From Mucilaginibacter pineti (lineage in GTDB: Bacteria; Bacteroidota; Bacteroidia; Sphingobacteriales; Sphingobacteriaceae), in assembly GCF_900101875.1 (NCBI RefSeq), contig NZ_FNAI01000004.1:310001-374000 (forward strand): a stretch of DNA of 64,000 nucleotides. The letters run 5' to 3'. The notes beneath the pieces are model-generated. The model had not been told where the DNA came from and searched no databases. It saw nothing but the letters and a program-made list of their open reading frames with translations. The translations under genes and the position numbers were made by a program. Below are positions 52,509 through 59,511 of the stretch, one piece after another. Position 1 is the first letter of the stretch, and each line of letters opens with the position of its first letter.

Positions 52509-53303
52509 TTACAATCCCGAATAATAATCATATCCTTTCTCGGCCCAATAATCACGCGGGCGCTTGTTACTAAAACTGATGCTGCCAATACGTTTAAGAT
52601 TTTTAATGCCGTACTTAACCGGGATAATGAGCCTTAAAGGCGCCCCGTGGTTTTGCGGCAAGGGTTTTTCATTAACCTCGTAAGCCAGCAGGGTTTGGGG
52701 GTGCATGGCGCTGGGCATATCAATACCAACGTAATACTTTTTGTCGGGCGTTTCCATGCCTACATAATCAAGTTTGGTTTGATCGTCGAGCTTATAATGA
52801 GTTATAAAATCGCTGAACTTTACACCGCCCCAATACGATATCTGATCCCAGCCTTCCACACATTTAAAGTCGAAAACAATCTCGGTTTTGGGCAATTTCT
52901 TTAAATCATCAATGCCAATGTTCAGCACCTCGCCCGATTGTTTTTGCACCTGCAGCTGCCATTTTTGAACATCTACCGTACCGCCAACGCCTATATCGCT
53001 GTTATGGCGCACATTTTTGGCCGCCATTTCTTTTGGATAAGTTTTAACGAGGTTGTTATTGCTGAAAAATCTGCGGAACACCAGCTCCGTTTTGTTGAGT
53101 GCGCGCCTTAAAGGTTTAATGGCGCCTGCGGTTACTGTTCTGGGCTCAATTGGTGCATTATACAGGGCCTTCCAACCGCCATAGGCCGCACCCGAAAGCA
53201 CCACGAAACTCCCAAAGGAAATAAAATTTCGCCTTGAGATCTTTTGCTCAACAGTGAGCGGCTTTTTAGGCCCTTTAGGTTTTTTACTGAACGGGTTTTT
53301 CAT
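52509..53303 (-). CDS. MsrP/YedY-like molybdopterin-dependent methionine sulfoxide reductase
   Basis: A periplasmic molybdoenzyme of 264 residues. The Tat signal contains SRRNFISFG (Arg24-Arg25), needed for export of folded, cofactor-loaded protein. The molybdenum ligand is Cys148 in FDFKCVEGW. Later motifs AMHPQTLLAYEVNEKPLPQ, then HGAPLRLIIPVKYG and the final SISFSNKRPRDYW match E. coli MsrP closely. MsrP repairs oxidised methionines of envelope proteins, taking electrons from a membrane cytochrome b. Its start (ATG 53303) overlaps the end of the cytochrome b gene by 20 nt. The operon is preceded by a promoter shared with the nearby ECF sigma gene. Classification as sulfite oxidase-like is the broader alternative. 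Confidence 0.9.
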   Translation of the reverse strand: MKNPFSKKPKGPKKPLTVEQKISRRNFISFGSFVVLSGAAYGGWKALYNAPIEPRTVTAGAIKPLRRALNKTELVFRRFFSNNNLVKTYPKEMAAKNVRHNSDIGVGGTVDVQKWQLQVQKQSGEVLNIGIDDLKKLPKTEIVFDFKCVEGWDQISYWGGVKFSDFITHYKLDDQTKLDYVGMETPDKKYYVGIDMPSAMHPQTLLAYEVNEKPLPQNHGAPLRLIIPVKYGIKNLKRIGSISFSNKRPRDYWAEKGYDYYSGL

Positions 53304-53991
53304 CGCTGGTTGGTGTGATTTCAACAATTGGTTTAGGGTTTTCGTTTATAACTTCAAACCCGGATATTACCGATCTGAAATTGTTCCATCCGGCAAGCAC
53401 AACCTGTACAATATGTATCACAAAAAACAATACATAACCAATGGTTAGCGCAAAATGAAAAATACGGGCAAGGTGATAGCCACCACACAACCATGTTAAA
53501 TAATAAAACTGAACGGGTTTATAAATGGCCAATCCCGTTATCAGCGATCCAAGGCCCATTACTATAATTGCGGTGTAGGCTATGCGCTGGGCGGCGTTAT
53601 ATTTTTTTTGCGGCGGTGCCATTTTACGGATGTGTAAATCATGCAGCAACACCAGCCAGGCTTCCTTAAATGATTTTTTCTGCGGTACAAGCTCGCGCCA
53701 CTCGCCCGATATAATGGTGTACAGGATATAAATCACCCCGTTAAGCGCAAAAAACCACATAAATAAAAAATGGAAAGCCATACCCTTAGCCAAGTGCCCC
53801 TGTAAACCCAGGGCATCATAAAACCCCTGCGGAAAAAACTTAAAATACGTATGCCCAAACAGGGTTATCTTGTATTCGTCGTTACCCCAGTATATGATGA
53901 GTCCACTCCATATCATTATGCTGAGTAGTGGGAAATTAACCCAATGGGTCCAACGCATGGCTAATGGATGTTTTTCTTTTATTACTTTCAT
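53284..53991 (-). CDS. Cytochrome b-type membrane subunit, electron donor of the MsrP-like enzyme
   Basis: A 235-residue inner-membrane protein with four hydrophobic helices. It belongs to the di-heme cytochrome b561/Ni-Fe hydrogenase type, not to the MsrQ/YedZ 6-helix fold. His residues in MRWTHWVNFPLL (helix 1), AFHFLFMWF (helix 2) and in HLARIFHFALTIGYVLFFVIHIVQV (helix 4) are candidate heme ligands. It follows the DUF1223 gene by 41 nt and overlaps the molybdoenzyme gene by 20 nt, so all three form one transcript. Electron transfer from quinol to the periplasmic enzyme is inferred from the arrangement. Confidence 0.87.
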   Translation of the reverse strand: MKVIKEKHPLAMRWTHWVNFPLLSIMIWSGLIIYWGNDEYKITLFGHTYFKFFPQGFYDALGLQGHLAKGMAFHFLFMWFFALNGVIYILYTIISGEWRELVPQKKSFKEAWLVLLHDLHIRKMAPPQKKYNAAQRIAYTAIIVMGLGSLITGLAIYKPVQFYYLTWLCGGYHLARIFHFALTIGYVLFFVIHIVQVVLAGWNNFRSVISGFEVINENPKPIVEITPTSDEKPVQ

Positions 53992-54032
53992 TTAAATATG
54001 TTGATGTTTTTGCTTGGACTACCCGGCAAGTA

Positions 54033-54827
54033 TTACTTGGCTACCCCGGTACTAAACTCATATTTTGTTGCTGCCAAAATTGCGCCGCTGCTTGTATTTT
54101 GTATAAAGCCAACCAGTTCCCAACCCTGTGCGTTAAAACCATCAGGAAGGGCAATTGTTACAGCGCCATTGCCACTTTTATCCAAGGGCTGACTTTGCAG
54201 TTTGCGTACAATTTGCACGTGCGATAGCACGTGCCCACCATTTTCACCGCTTTTCACATTAGTTTGTGCCGTTTTTTGTACCAGCGCCAACAATAAGCTG
54301 GTATTTTTAGCCACATCTTTGGTTTGGTACTGCACACTGATACTTCCCTGCTCGCGCTGTGCGCTAAGTGCCAGTGTTCCTGCCGCCATAGTACGTAAAC
54401 CTTCGGTAATTGCATTCCGAAGAGTGCCCTCCTGCGAGCCTACAAACTCCTTTTTGCCGTTAACCACAATTTGCGGCGTATAAACTGATTGCAGGTTTAA
54501 CCAACGTGCATATTCATTTTGCCTTTTTGAGTAATCAGCATTGCTAAAAACATCTTTCCAGCCCAGGCGGTTCCAGTAATCAACATGAAAAGCCAGTATA
54601 TAAACCGGTTTGTTATAATCTTCCTTTTGTATTTTGGCAACCAGCTCATCGGCCGGCGGACAACTGGAACAACCTTCGGAGGTAAAAAGTTCTACTACGA
54701 CAAAGCCTGCGCCCGTCGCTTTGACATTTTCTTTGGGAGCTAATGTTTTATGGTTGATAAACGCGGCCGATACCAGCGCCGTTATGGCGATAGCCGCAGT
54801 AAAAGCAAATATTTTAATCGGTTTCAT
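54033..54827 (-). CDS. DUF1223 thioredoxin-like secreted protein
   Basis: A 264-residue exported protein of DUF1223. The signal peptide spans residues 1-24. A CxxC pair (Cys53 and Cys56) lies in VVVELFTSEGCSSCPPADEL, as in thioredoxin folds. The motif ILAFHVDYWNRLGWKDVFS is family-typical, followed by YTPQIVVNGKKEFVGS. A redox or thiol role in the envelope is inferred. It is the first gene of the DUF1223-cytochrome b-MsrP operon and has upstream, on the minus strand, the promoter TGTAAGG-N16-GACTAA that is also found at the ECF sigma gene. It is divergent from that sigma gene, with a 250-nt gap. Confidence 0.92.
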   Translation of the reverse strand: MKPIKIFAFTAAIAITALVSAAFINHKTLAPKENVKATGAGFVVVELFTSEGCSSCPPADELVAKIQKEDYNKPVYILAFHVDYWNRLGWKDVFSNADYSKRQNEYARWLNLQSVYTPQIVVNGKKEFVGSQEGTLRNAITEGLRTMAAGTLALSAQREQGSISVQYQTKDVAKNTSLLLALVQKTAQTNVKSGENGGHVLSHVQIVRKLQSQPLDKSGNGAVTIALPDGFNAQGWELVGFIQNTSSGAILAATKYEFSTGVAK

Positions 54828-54861
54828 ATCTTCAATGATTAATTAAATACGTTTTTATGGC

Positions 54862-54890
54862 TTAGTCGGCTTGCACGCAGTTACCTTACA
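54862..54890 (-). promoter_or_regulatory. Predicted ECF-dependent promoter of the DUF1223-cytochrome b-MsrP operon
   Basis: On the minus strand TGTAAGG (54884-54890), a 16-nt spacer and GACTAA (54862-54867), 34 nt before the start codon. The two elements and their spacing are identical to those at 55020 and 55952. This is not the TTTG/TAnnTTTG housekeeping type. Confidence 0.82.
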
Positions 54891-55019
54891 ATAAATTTAT
54901 TTTTATTTTTTGGGGCGATGGCAATTACGGTCCCCCTGTCGGGCTGATAATCAATTGGTATATGTAAATTTAACTATTAAAAGTCGTTATAGTTAGTAAT
55001 GAATAAAGTGCCTTTTATC

Positions 55020-55048
55020 TGTAAGGAATTGAGCCCGTTAACGACTAA
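55020..55048 (+). promoter_or_regulatory. Predicted autoregulatory promoter of the ECF sigma operon
   Basis: TGTAAGG (55020-55026), a 16-nt spacer and GACTAA (55043-55048), 29 nt before the sigma start. Identical elements and spacing at 54862 and 55952. Just upstream is an inverted repeat TAACTAT-N11-ATAGTTA (54971-54995), a possible activator or repressor site. Confidence 0.85.
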
Positions 55049-55077
55049 TGGATAAAATACCATGAAAATACTTGTTA

Positions 55078-55653
55078 ATGGCTTCTGAAAATCAACGCCC
55101 GGATCCCCGGCAATGGGTTATGGCCCATGCCGATTACCTGTATAATTATGCCTTGTCGCGCTTAAACAACGAGGAACAGGCAAAAGACCTGGTGCAGGAA
55201 ACCTTTTTAGCGGCCCTTGAAAAGGTTGACAAGTTTGAAGGTAAAAGCTCCGAACGAACGTGGCTTACCGCCATCCTTAAAAATAAGGTGATAGATGTTT
55301 ACCGAAAAAAATCATCGGGGCTGCGCCCCACCGAAGACGTTAAAGAAGCCGAACACGACCAGCAGGACTTTTTTGACGCGGAAGACGGTCACTGGAACGT
55401 GAATAACCGGCCGAAGGCTTTCGGTGTTGAAAACTGCGATCCGCTGGTGGATAAGGAGTTTAACCATATCCTGCAAAGGTGCATGCAAAAGCTGCCCGCC
55501 CTTTGGATGGCCGTTTTTACCATGAAACATATTGACGATGCCACTACCGATATTATTTGTACCGAGCTTAAAGTTACCCAAGCCAATTTCTGGGTAATTA
55601 TACATAGGGCAAAATTAAACCTGAGGGCATGCCTTCAAAAAAACTGGATCTAA
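55078..55653 (+). CDS. ECF RNA polymerase sigma factor of the oxidative Met-repair cluster
   Basis: A 191-residue ECF sigma factor. Region 2 reads LYNYALSRLNNEEQAKDLVQETFLAALEKVDKFEGKSSERTWLTAILKNKVIDVYRK (about residues 22-80). Region 4 is near residues 130-185 (LPALWMAVFTMKHIDDATTDIICTELKVTQANFWVIIHRAKLNLR). The linker has an acidic stretch. Start is ATG 55078, two codons after an in-frame TTG. A ZAS-type anti-sigma gene follows after 12 nt. The predicted promoter upstream matches two further ones at the divergent operon and at the Met-rich peptide gene, so it probably controls itself and those. It resembles SigF of the Azospira hypochlorite system in its neighbourhood, not necessarily in sequence. 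Confidence 0.93.
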   Translation: MASENQRPDPRQWVMAHADYLYNYALSRLNNEEQAKDLVQETFLAALEKVDKFEGKSSERTWLTAILKNKVIDVYRKKSSGLRPTEDVKEAEHDQQDFFDAEDGHWNVNNRPKAFGVENCDPLVDKEFNHILQRCMQKLPALWMAVFTMKHIDDATTDIICTELKVTQANFWVIIHRAKLNLRACLQKNWI

Positions 55654-55665
55654 AAATTTAGCAAT

Positions 55666-55944
55666 ATGAATCCACTACGAAACACCATTTATAACTGCAA
55701 ACAGGCTACTTTTTTGATAGAGAAAAAACAAATAAAGAAGCTGAGCTTTCGCGAGGTTATATTTTTAAAAATACATTTTATACAATGCACCGTTTGCAAA
55801 CTGTATGAAAAACAGAGTATAGCCATAGGCCGATTGGTAAGACAATTATTTCATGACGCCACACAAAAGCCCGAAACCCATTTAGGCGATGATGTTAAAC
55901 ACGATATGCAGGAACGCATAAATGAAGAATTAAATAAAAATTAA
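55666..55944 (+). CDS. Short zinc-binding (ZAS-like) anti-sigma factor
   Basis: A 92-residue cytosolic protein. His37, Cys41 and Cys44 form H-x3-C-x2-C (KIHFIQCTVC), the core of ZAS anti-sigma domains, and Cys11 (NCKQAT) could be the fourth ligand. This is the redox-switch arrangement: oxidation of the cysteines frees the sigma factor. It starts 12 nt after the sigma gene, which fits a sigma/anti-sigma pair, and it has no membrane segment, so the signal would be sensed in the cytoplasm. The C-terminus is charged. Target of inhibition is inferred from position. Confidence 0.85.
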   Translation: MNPLRNTIYNCKQATFLIEKKQIKKLSFREVIFLKIHFIQCTVCKLYEKQSIAIGRLVRQLFHDATQKPETHLGDDVKHDMQERINEELNKN

Positions 55945-55951
55945 AATACTT

Positions 55952-55980
55952 TGTAAGGTTTGCTCAAGCCCGCCGACTAA
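55952..55980 (+). promoter_or_regulatory. Predicted ECF-dependent promoter of the Met-rich peptide gene
   Basis: TGTAAGG (55952-55958), a 16-nt spacer and GACTAA (55975-55980), 26 nt before the ATG at 56007. It starts 7 nt after the anti-sigma stop. Identical elements and spacing at 54862 and 55020. Confidence 0.83.
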
Positions 55981-56006
55981 GCTTGAAATGTTAATAAAAA
56001 ACCAAC

Positions 56007-56267
56007 ATGCAAACTAAAAAACAAAGTATGAAAACAATTATTTCTGGCGCTGTAGCTACAGTCATTGTGGCAATGGGTTTAACCCTTAATGTACAGGCAA
56101 AAACATTATCCCATGTTATTATAAAAACAGCTGTAACCGCCGTTAGCGATACCGGCAAAATGGCGAAAGGCAAAATGAAACCGGCCAAAATGGCCAAGAA
56201 AAAAACAGCAAAAAAGGACAAGATGAAGATGGATAAAATGAGCCAGGACACGGCGAGCAAAATGTAA
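56007..56267 (+). CDS. Secreted Lys/Met-rich peptide (MXKDX/MrpX-like)
   Basis: An 86-residue precursor. The signal peptide covers about residues 1-31 (ending NVQA), and the mature part is 55 residues with 7 Met and about 15 Lys, most in the last 36 residues (KMKMDKMSQD, KGKMKPAKM). It fits the pentapeptide MXKDX-repeat type, of which MrpX in Azospira is a sacrificial methionine reservoir that soaks up hypochlorite and is repaired by a MsrP enzyme. It lies behind the anti-sigma gene, under its own copy of the ECF promoter, and is followed by a terminator. Function is inferred from composition and context. Confidence 0.8.
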   Translation: MQTKKQSMKTIISGAVATVIVAMGLTLNVQAKTLSHVIIKTAVTAVSDTGKMAKGKMKPAKMAKKKTAKKDKMKMDKMSQDTASKM

Positions 56268-56284
56268 GCTTTTTTTGATCGTTT

Positions 56285-56313
56285 GGAGGGAGGTGATGCT
56301 CCCTCCTTTTTTT
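56285..56313 (+). terminator. Terminator of the Met-rich peptide gene
   Basis: The 8-bp stem GGAGGGAG/CTCCCTCC has a 6-nt loop and is followed by seven T. Confidence 0.9.
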
Positions 56314-56334
56314 ATCTCTTAAATTTAAAATCCC

Positions 56335-56913
56335 ATGAAAAAGTATTTACTAATAATACTGATAGTCATTGCTGGTCTACAGGCATCGGCACAAACCGGC
56401 CTTAGTAAAGGCGATGATGCCCCGGCATTCAAAACCATCGACAATAATGGCAATACTCTTGATCTTAAAACACTGCTTAAAGCCCATAAATCTGTAGTCC
56501 TATTCTTTTACCGCGGGGAATGGTGCCCATATTGCAATAAACACATGCAGCAGGTACAGGATTCGTTACAATTGCTTACCAGCAAAGGCGCCTATGTAAT
56601 TGCCGTAACGCCCGAAACCAACGAAAACATCAACAAAACCATTCAAAAAACTCATGCTTCTTTCTCCATAGTGCAGGATAAAGGCTATGCCATCATGAAA
56701 ACCTACAAGGTTAATTATGTTTTAGACGAGAGCACCGTTGCCAAATACAAAAGCTTTAATATCGACCTGAACAAAGGCAATGGCAATACCGATCATGTAT
56801 TACCCGTGCCGGCAACTTATGTAATCAACCAATCGGGCAAAATAACCTTTGTACATTTCAATAAGGATTACACTAAAAGGGCTTCAGTTAACGATATTTT
56901 GCAGGTGCTATAG
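56335..56913 (+). CDS. Secreted peroxiredoxin-like (AhpC/TSA) protein
   Basis: A 192-residue exported thioredoxin-fold protein. Signal peptide at residues 1-19 (ending ASAQ). The active site reads FYRGEWCPYCNKHMQQ near residue 62: a CxxC in place of the single peroxidatic Cys of AhpC, as in the peroxiredoxin-like family. The rest (VTPETNENINKTI, then LDESTVAKYKSFNIDLN) is family-like. It lies 22 nt past the terminator of the Met-rich gene, so read-through could place it in the ECF regulon, but it has no copy of the TGTAAGG/GACTAA promoter. Removal of peroxides in the periplasm would suit the cluster. Confidence 0.87.
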   Translation: MKKYLLIILIVIAGLQASAQTGLSKGDDAPAFKTIDNNGNTLDLKTLLKAHKSVVLFFYRGEWCPYCNKHMQQVQDSLQLLTSKGAYVIAVTPETNENINKTIQKTHASFSIVQDKGYAIMKTYKVNYVLDESTVAKYKSFNIDLNKGNGNTDHVLPVPATYVINQSGKITFVHFNKDYTKRASVNDILQVL

Positions 56914-56929
56914 TGGGGTTACCACTTAG

Positions 56930-57034
56930 TTCCCCTCTTGAGAGGGGGCGCGATGATAAGTGTAATGGCAGGGGTGTGTTTCTTCGCAATGCATATTCAA
57001 GAACACACCCCTCCGCCCCTCTCAAGAAGGGAAT
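56930..57034. repeat. Intergenic hairpin repeat, family C copy 2
   Basis: A 105-nt element almost identical over its left half to 40995-41090 (TTCCCCTCTTGAGAGGGG, then GTGTAATGGCAGGGGTGTGTT). Its right end is CCCCTCTCAAGAAGGGAAT followed by TCGCAC, as in copy 1. It sits between the converging peroxiredoxin and modC genes. Confidence 0.85.
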
Positions 57035-57079
57035 CGCACGTGCCCGTACTTTTTTCATCCTATTCACTTACCCCCTCCA

Positions 57080-57703
57080 TTATTCACCCTCAAACACCAA
57101 CTCGCTATCTGCCAGCCCATCCAGCTCCTGCGGGTTGTGGCTTACAATTAGCGCTGTGGTTCCTAACTCTCTTAAAATAGCTTTTAACTCCGCAATCAAC
57201 TCGGTTTTCATTTTGGGGTCAAGGGCGGAGAATGGTTCATCCATTAGCAGGAGTTGGGGCTTAGTGGTCAGGGCGCGCAATATAGCCAGGCGCTGCTGCT
57301 GCCCGCCCGAGAGATAGTTGGGCCTACGGGTGTAAAGTGTATCCAATTTGCCTAAATGCAGCAGGCGATTAATCCATTGTTCATCGTTGGTAGCATATTG
57401 CAGGTGCTGCCTCACATTCATATTGGGGAACAGGGCATAGTTTTGAAAAACGAAACCGATATTCCTTTTTTGAACGGGCAGGTCTATCTTCTTTTCAGCA
57501 TTAAACCAGGTAAGTGTACCCGCCGTGATGGCGCCTTTTTCAGGCGTTATCAACCCGGCTACAAGCTTCAAAAATGTGGTTTTTCCCGAACCCGACGGAC
57601 CATATATTTTGGTGATGCTGCCGCTCGCAAACTGCCGGTTTATATGCAATACCTGCTGCCCGTGGTAAGCGTTTAGCATTTTTTCGATGCTTACCGTAAT
57701 CAT
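57080..57703 (-). CDS. modC: Molybdate ABC transporter ATP-binding protein ModC
   Basis: A 207-residue ABC ATPase. Walker A is GPSGSGKTTFLKL near residue 34, signature LSGGQQQRLAI near residue 128, and Walker B LLLMDEPFSALD near residue 152, followed by the switch His in IVSHNPQE. It is shorter than E. coli ModC because it lacks the C-terminal TOBE domain that binds molybdate, so substrate feedback on the transporter is missing or done otherwise. Overlap of 4 nt with modB shows a modA-modB-modC operon. Molybdate versus tungstate or sulfate cannot be separated by motif alone, but ModA/ModB-type partners favour molybdate. Confidence 0.92.
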   Translation of the reverse strand: MITVSIEKMLNAYHGQQVLHINRQFASGSITKIYGPSGSGKTTFLKLVAGLITPEKGAITAGTLTWFNAEKKIDLPVQKRNIGFVFQNYALFPNMNVRQHLQYATNDEQWINRLLHLGKLDTLYTRRPNYLSGGQQQRLAILRALTTKPQLLLMDEPFSALDPKMKTELIAELKAILRELGTTALIVSHNPQELDGLADSELVFEGE

Positions 57704-58371
57704 ACCAGGGGGCTTTTGGTGTTATACTTGTTAAACACAAAAACCGCTATCACCAGCACAAACGTCAAAGCAAACAATATGAGCGAATAATTATTGGCCG
57801 CCGCATAATCCATTTTTTCTACCGAATCATATACTGCTATTGATGCTACCCTGGTAACACCGGGAATATTACCCCCAATCATCAGCACCACCCCAAACTC
57901 CCCCAGGGTATGCGCAAATGTGAGTACAATAGCCGAAAACAGCGAGGGTTTTATATTGGGCAGCAGAACATGCCAGAAAGTTTGCCATTTGGTTTTGCCG
58001 AGCGTATAAGATGCTTCGGAAAGTGCCGGGGACAATTGCTGTAATGCCGATTTTACAGGGCCTATCATAAATGGCATACTGTAAATTACCGATGCCAGCA
58101 CCAACCCCTGAAACGAGAAAACAAACCGCACATCAAAAACATCATTAAGCCATTTACCCAACCCACGCTGCGGACTAAATGCCACCAGCAAATAAAAACC
58201 CAAAACAGACGGCGGTAATACCAGCGGCATGGTAATAATAGCTTCGGCAATGATCTTAAAAAACGACCGCCCTCTTGAAAGCCACCACGCAAACGGCAGC
58301 CCCACAATTAACAGCAGCACGGTAGTTATACCTGCTAATTTTAGGGTGAGCCAAATTGGTGATAAATCCAT
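57700..58371 (-). CDS. modB: Molybdate ABC transporter permease ModB
   Basis: A 223-residue inner-membrane permease with five helices. The EAA loop that docks to the ATPase is in EASYTLGKTKWQTFWHVLLPNIKPSL near residues 130-155. The N-terminal helix and PLVLPPSVLGFYLLV segment near residue 48 are typical of ModB. It overlaps modC by 4 nt and follows modA by 15 nt. Confidence 0.93.
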   Translation of the reverse strand: MDLSPIWLTLKLAGITTVLLLIVGLPFAWWLSRGRSFFKIIAEAIITMPLVLPPSVLGFYLLVAFSPQRGLGKWLNDVFDVRFVFSFQGLVLASVIYSMPFMIGPVKSALQQLSPALSEASYTLGKTKWQTFWHVLLPNIKPSLFSAIVLTFAHTLGEFGVVLMIGGNIPGVTRVASIAVYDSVEKMDYAAANNYSLILFALTFVLVIAVFVFNKYNTKSPLV

Positions 58372-58386
58372 CAGATAAAATTAAGC

Positions 58387-59154
58387 TTATTTTTTATCCT
58401 GCGATGCCAGGTAGCCATACGTTTGGAAAATCTTGCGGGCATACGGCCCCAAAATGTATTGATAGAATTTTTCGGCATCAGCATTACCGGCACCATGTCT
58501 TAATATTACCATCCCCTGCAAAATTGGCTCATAATATTTGGCATCAATCACCTTATAATAAACAACAGATTTGCCCTCGGCATCTTTTATAAAAGATTGT
58601 GTGGTAAAACCCACCTCAACCGCCTGCGTGGTTATGTAGGTATTTACCTGCGATATACTTTCGCCGTAAACAATTTTGGATTTTATTTCGCCCAAAACAC
58701 CTTTATTTTGCAGCAACAGCTCGGCAGCTTTGCCGTAAGGCGCTATGGCCGGGTTGGCAATCGCTATCTTTTTTATTTTAGCGGTCATGAGCAACCGCTC
58801 CCAATTATCAAAAGCTATATTTTGGGCGCTGCAAATGATCAGGCTTCCCCTTGCGTACACTACTGGCTTTTTTAGGGCGAACCCGTTTTTTAATAGCGTT
58901 TCCGGAAAATCCACATCGGCAGATAAAAAAACATCGAATGGGGCGCCATTACTGATCTGCGCCACAAGTTTGCCTGATGAACCAATAACCGGTTCAATGG
59001 TAATACCCGTACGTTGTTTAAAATCTTTCTGTAAAACCTCAATTACCGATTGCAGGTTGGCTGCAGCAGCTACCCGTATATTTTGTGCCGATACCACTCC
59101 ACGCAAAAAAAACATAAACAGCATTAACAGCAGAAAGCATTTTTTATTGATCAT
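58387..59154 (-). CDS. modA: Molybdate-binding periplasmic protein ModA
   Basis: A 255-residue secreted substrate-binding protein. Signal peptide spans residues 1-23. The first ligand segment is VAAAANLQSVIEVL and the second IEPVIGSSGKLVAQISNGAPFDVFLSAD, both highly typical of ModA/WtpA-type oxyanion binders. The C-terminal part includes VGFTTQSF. First gene of the modABC operon. It lies 1.5 kb from the Met-rich peptide gene; the molybdenum it imports would be needed by the MsrP-like enzyme nearby. Confidence 0.94.
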   Translation of the reverse strand: MINKKCFLLLMLFMFFLRGVVSAQNIRVAAAANLQSVIEVLQKDFKQRTGITIEPVIGSSGKLVAQISNGAPFDVFLSADVDFPETLLKNGFALKKPVVYARGSLIICSAQNIAFDNWERLLMTAKIKKIAIANPAIAPYGKAAELLLQNKGVLGEIKSKIVYGESISQVNTYITTQAVEVGFTTQSFIKDAEGKSVVYYKVIDAKYYEPILQGMVILRHGAGNADAEKFYQYILGPYARKIFQTYGYLASQDKK

Positions 59155-59511
59155 AGTTATAACGTGCTATCCACATTTTTTTAATAACACTATACTAATA
59201 TACACAGTTAGCGTTTTGTAACAGCATTTTTGGGTTTGTTGCGTGTAAAAAGAAGATTAGTTAAGCAGCTCAAAAAGCATAAATAACTGTATAATATACC
59301 TTTAATAGGATTATAGCAAGAAATATATTATAATTGTATCCGGCCTGACGCTAACCAACCTACTTTCGTGCCTATAGTAAAGCTATAGGTACGGAAGATT
59401 CCTAAAGCACTGAGAATTAAATTTACATTGATCTATAGTATTTCATAATAAGCAAAAAGCCTTCAAATATCTATCTGAAGGCTTTTTGCTTATTTACCGG
59501 ATATTTTACTC
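59155..59511. other. Intergenic region before modA, no gene
   Basis: About 360 AT-rich nt hold the modA promoter side and the end of the serine hydrolase unit. A hairpin CGTGCCTATAG/CTATAGGTACG lies at 59367-59393, and the terminator of the hydrolase gene at 59447-59494. I do not see a molybdenum-cofactor riboswitch or a TGTAAGG-N16-GACTAA promoter. Confidence 0.55.
59447..59494 (-). terminator. Terminator of the serine hydrolase gene
   Basis: A 19-bp perfect inverted repeat (arms 59447-59465 and 59476-59494, with AGCAAAAAGCC at its core) closes a 10-nt loop. Confidence 0.88.

Noticed and set aside
56913..57317. 134-codon plus-strand frame from the peroxiredoxin end
   Set aside because: Runs through the family C repeat and antisense to modC; not a gene.
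57080..57703. Truncated pseudogene of modC
   Set aside because: All ATPase motifs are intact and the operon overlap is kept; a TOBE-less short form is the better explanation.
59367..59393. Hairpin before modA as a possible molybdenum cofactor riboswitch
   Set aside because: Only a simple 11-bp stem with a 5-nt loop; none of the conserved pieces of the Moco RNA motif are visible.
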